Shown here: positions 61,168 to 64,000 of the stretch, one piece after another
How the letters are laid out: each line of letters begins with the position of its first letter
Position numbering within the stretch: the stretch's first letter is position 1
Assembly (NCBI RefSeq): GCF_023277745.1
Contig: NZ_CP086322.1
Coordinates: 7,378,001 to 7,442,000, forward strand
Reading direction: 5' to 3'
Source: Streptomyces halobius
GTDB lineage: Bacteria > Actinomycetota > Actinomycetes > Streptomycetales > Streptomycetaceae
DNA length: 64,000 bases
Notes under the pieces: generated by a model
What the model saw: only the letters and a program-made list of their open reading frames with translations
The model's database searches: none
Told to the model about the DNA's origin: nothing
Position numbers and translations under genes: made by a program

Positions 61168-61675
61168 GGAGCAGGGGGCGGAGGGGTGCAGAGGAGGGGG
61201 CGCTGCTCCGTATGGACTCGCTGCCTACCCGTGGGTTCTTGTGCCCGCTGCCTACCCGTGGGTTTGTTCTTCCCGCCGTCCGCCCGCGGTTGCTGATCCG
61301 GCCGCCTACCTGCGGGTTTGTTCTTCCCGCCGCCCGCCCTTGGGTGTGTTCTTCTCCGCTGCCGATTCTCGGGTTTCTGTTTTTCCCCGCCGCCCACCCC
61401 CCTTCGGGGGGTGGCGGGTGTAGTGGGGAGGTTTCCGCCTCGGGGGGTTGCGCGTCCAGGACGAAAAGCGGGAACCCCGGCCGGTACGCCCCACGTCCAC
61501 GCCGGGCTTCCCGGCCCCGGCCCGACCCGGCCCCGGCCCGACCCGGCCCCGGACCTGGGCCGGCGCCGCCCCAAGGCGCCAGGCCCCCGGGCTCCGGGCT
61601 TCCGGGCCTCCAAGCCCCTCAGGGCCTCCCAGGACCCGGGCACGGGCGGCGGAGCCCGGGTGCGACACTGGGCGC
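61168..61675. repeat. Repeat-rich gap after the MFS gene
   Basis: Several units with CTGCCTACCCGTGGGTT and GTTCTTCCCGCCG recur from 61221 to 61378. They lead to the TTTTCCCCGCC... CCCCCC-TTCG-GGGGGG hairpin (61380-61436), which is shared with 42843-42899. Further on a CGACCCGGCCCCGGCC repeat runs from 61510 to 61555. No gene is supported in this gap. Confidence 0.75.
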
Positions 61676-61792
61676 ATGCCAGTGCTCGAACCGAATCCGC
61701 AGGGTGGCCAGAAGAAGCTGCTCCTCGTCCTGGGCGCCATGCTCGGGGTGACCGTCGTCGTCGCGATCATCGCGAGTATCGCCGCGCCGTGA
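61676..61792 (+). CDS. SGM_5486-type transporter-associated small membrane protein
   Basis: 38 residues, MPVLEPNPQGGQKKLLL at the start, then one hydrophobic segment (LVLGAMLGVTVVVAIIASIAA). It resembles the SGM_5486 family of tiny proteins that occur after CynX/NimT transporters. ATG 61676. The repeat-rich gap separates it from the transporter gene, so cotranscription is uncertain. Confidence 0.75.
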   Translation: MPVLEPNPQGGQKKLLLVLGAMLGVTVVVAIIASIAAP

Positions 61793-61980
61793 CCGTGCCG
61801 CGGCGAGGTAGGGCAAACCCCACCATCCCCTAGGGGGAGTCTCAGGGTTAAGTAGGGGGCTTCCCGGATAGGAACCGCCGCCGGAGATCCGTAGCTTCGA
61901 AGTACACCGCACCGCCGCGGTGGGCGCGCCGCAGACCGCGGCCGTGCACAGTGCTTCGATCCGCCACGGAGGCGATCCCC

Positions 61981-62190
61981 ATGTCCGCCGCGTTCAGCCG
62001 GTTGTCCGCTCCGAAGCGCCGGAGTCAGCGGTCGAGGCTGCCGTGGTGGGCGCTGGCCCTGCCGGTGCTCTCCTTCGCCGTTCTGCTGGTGCTCATATCG
62101 AGCCCTGCCGAGGCGAGCGCGGTGAGGGCCTCCCAGCGGCTCGCGCCGTTGCTGGAGTTCCTGGCCGGGATGGTCGGCGCGGGTTCTTGA
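61981..62190 (+). CDS. Small membrane protein, unknown
   Basis: 69 residues. One hydrophobic segment (WWALALPVLSFAVLLVLISS) after a basic N-terminus (APKRRSQRSRLP), followed by a short exported part. ATG 61981 has GGAGG eight bases upstream. The upstream region (61820-61920) contains an ATCCCCTAGGGGGA palindrome and several G-runs, possibly a promoter element. Not recognised. Confidence 0.65.
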   Translation: MSAAFSRLSAPKRRSQRSRLPWWALALPVLSFAVLLVLISSPAEASAVRASQRLAPLLEFLAGMVGAGS

Positions 62191-62278
62191 TGATCTCCCT
62201 CGCCCGCTTGTCACCCGGCAGGGGGGAGCGCCTCAACACCCCGCGCCGCGCGCCGCCTTTCGTGCGAAGCTGGGACGC

Positions 62279-62797
62279 ATGAGCGTCGATACACCACGCC
62301 GGATTGTCCTTCTCCGACATGCAAAGGCCGACTGGTCGCAGGAGAGCGACCATGAGCGCCCGCTCGCCGAACGCGGCCGACAGGAGGCCCCGGTCGCCGG
62401 CCGCTGGCTGGCCGCAGCCGGGATCAACCCCGATCTGACCCTCTGCTCGACGTCACTCAGGACCCGCGAGACCTGGAAGCTCTTCGTCCACGAGCTCGCC
62501 CATCGGCCCAAGACGGTCTACGACGAGCGGCTCTACGAAGCCTCGCTCGGCGAGCTCCTCGCGCTCCTGAACGAAACCTCCGATGACATCGACGACCTGC
62601 TGCTCGTCGGACACAACCCAGGGATGCACGCCCTGGCCGACGCGCTGGCGGGTGAGGCTGATGATGATCTGCTCCCGCGGATGAACCGCAGCGGCTTTCC
62701 GACCGCATCGCTGGCGGTGCTGACATTCAACGGTTCCTGGAAGTCGGTCGAGCACGGCGTCGGCCGGCTGGTCGCGTACTGGACGCCGCACGGCTGA
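62279..62797 (+). CDS. SixA-type histidine phosphatase
   Basis: 172 residues. The phosphohistidine motif is VLLRHAKADWS (His14), with SLRTRETWKLF and VGHNPGMHALA (second His) completing the active site. SixA-like enzymes remove phosphate from histidine phosphotransfer proteins. ATG 62279. Confidence 0.88.
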   Translation: MSVDTPRRIVLLRHAKADWSQESDHERPLAERGRQEAPVAGRWLAAAGINPDLTLCSTSLRTRETWKLFVHELAHRPKTVYDERLYEASLGELLALLNETSDDIDDLLLVGHNPGMHALADALAGEADDDLLPRMNRSGFPTASLAVLTFNGSWKSVEHGVGRLVAYWTPHG

Positions 62798-63392
62798 GCC
62801 GCCGCGTCCACCGACACCGCTACCGCCATCGCCGCCGACGCTGCAGCGGAGAGCCGCCCGCTCGCCGTTCGCGCACGCACCTGCAGACGGGGAGTACGCA
62901 TCCGCAGGCGGCGAAGAGGGCCCAGGCATCGGCCGGGGCCCTTTCGTCGCTCCCAGCACGTAGCGCCGGCCGCGGCGGCTTGCCGCATGGATCGCCGACC
63001 CGCGGCCTTCGCCGTACGCAGTGGCCGGACCGCTTGCCGCTGGAGCCTCGGCCAGAGCCTTCGCCGTACGCAGCGTCGGCCGCACCGCTAGCCACGCACA
63101 GCGTCGGCGCCGGCGCTCGCCGAGCAACGGCACCAGCACGCGCACCGCTCGCCGCTCGCTTGCTACCGGGGTGAGCGTGAGCGGAAAGCGCTCCTTTGAG
63201 GCGTGCGGCGAGCGTGCGCCGGCGCTGCGTGCGGTGAGCGGTGATGTCAGCGCGCGCCGCACGCCGCCACAGCACCGCTCACCACTCACCGCGACGGCGC
63301 ACGCGCCACCCGCACGCCGCCCCGGTACTGCTCACCGCACGCTGCGCCAGCGCCACCCGCACGCCGCAGCGCTCGCCCCGTGGCCGGGCCCC
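62798..63392. other. Gap with irregular repeats before serB
   Basis: No supported gene. The sequence is filled with CGCTCGCCG, GCACCGC and TTCGCCGTACGCAG variants (the last at about 63008 and 63059), with inverted repeats such as GCGGTGAGCGGTG and CACCGCTCACC. Frames on both strands are open but have no coding character that I can recognise. It may include the terminator for serB. Confidence 0.6.

Positions 63393-64000
<608 letters not shown>

Noticed and set aside
61190..61640. Minus-strand frame with KNKP repeats after the MFS gene
   Set aside because: It is a translation of degenerate DNA repeats and has no domain or start signal.

Overview
The window is about 72% GC and is packed with genes using GTG, ATG and TTG starts, GTGA/ATGA overlaps and Streptomyces-type GC-rich hairpins. 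The gene content (ectABCD, an LAETG-anchored secreted protein, a B12 operon, the small nucleoid protein Gbn, an Asp23/AmaP cluster, tyrS, fabG-fabI, serB) matches a Streptomyces chromosome core. From memory it follows the order of the S. coelicolor SCO1808-SCO1867 region, read from high to low numbers.

Layout. 1-4.9 kb: aldehyde dehydrogenase, GNAT acetyltransferase, methyltransferase, SnoaL-like protein and a PLP class-V enzyme. 5.0-8.5 kb, minus strand: ectABCD for ectoine and hydroxyectoine, closed by an 18-bp-stem terminator. 9.0-11.5 kb: an amidohydrolase and a sortase-anchored secreted protein. 11.7-21.4 kb, minus strand: a tightly coupled eight-gene cobalamin operon (cbiB-cobQ-chelatase-cobO-cobB-cbiG/cobE-cbiX-cobC) behind a cobalamin riboswitch. 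21.9-24.0 kb: a frameshifted relic of an EACC1/caspase-like, substrate-binding and VWA locus. 24.1-25.7 kb: a small membrane protein and a Pit phosphate transporter with a PHO box. 26.1-33.9 kb: class II aldolase, alpha/beta hydrolase followed by an in-frame hexapeptide repeat, a conserved hypothetical, a VOC protein, an ABC-F ATPase with a possible leader peptide, Gbn preceded by a GATC cluster, and an enoyl-CoA hydratase.

34.1-37.5 kb: an alkaline-shock (Asp23/Gls24, DUF2273, DUF6286, AmaP) envelope cluster. 37.7-42.7 kb, minus strand: SDR, GH15 enzyme, SURF1, a small Cys-rich protein and a DEDDh exonuclease with a BRCT domain. 43.0-49.6 kb: truncated TetR regulator, sterol-desaturase-like protein, lysoplasmalogenase, subtilase and a DUF485/acetate symporter pair. 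49.7-56.8 kb: moaA, small proteins, tyrS and a TldD/PmbA pair. 57.1-64.0 kb: fabG-fabI, a secreted protein, a GntR regulator divergent from an MFS transporter with its 38-residue companion, a SixA-type phosphatase and the 3' part of serB.

The window is mostly housekeeping and primary metabolism. The unusual material is in the decayed 22-24 kb locus, several families of short palindromic elements that sit inside reading frames, repeat arrays next to genes, and a few regulatory arrangements. All database-type assignments are by recognition of motifs only; no searches were run.
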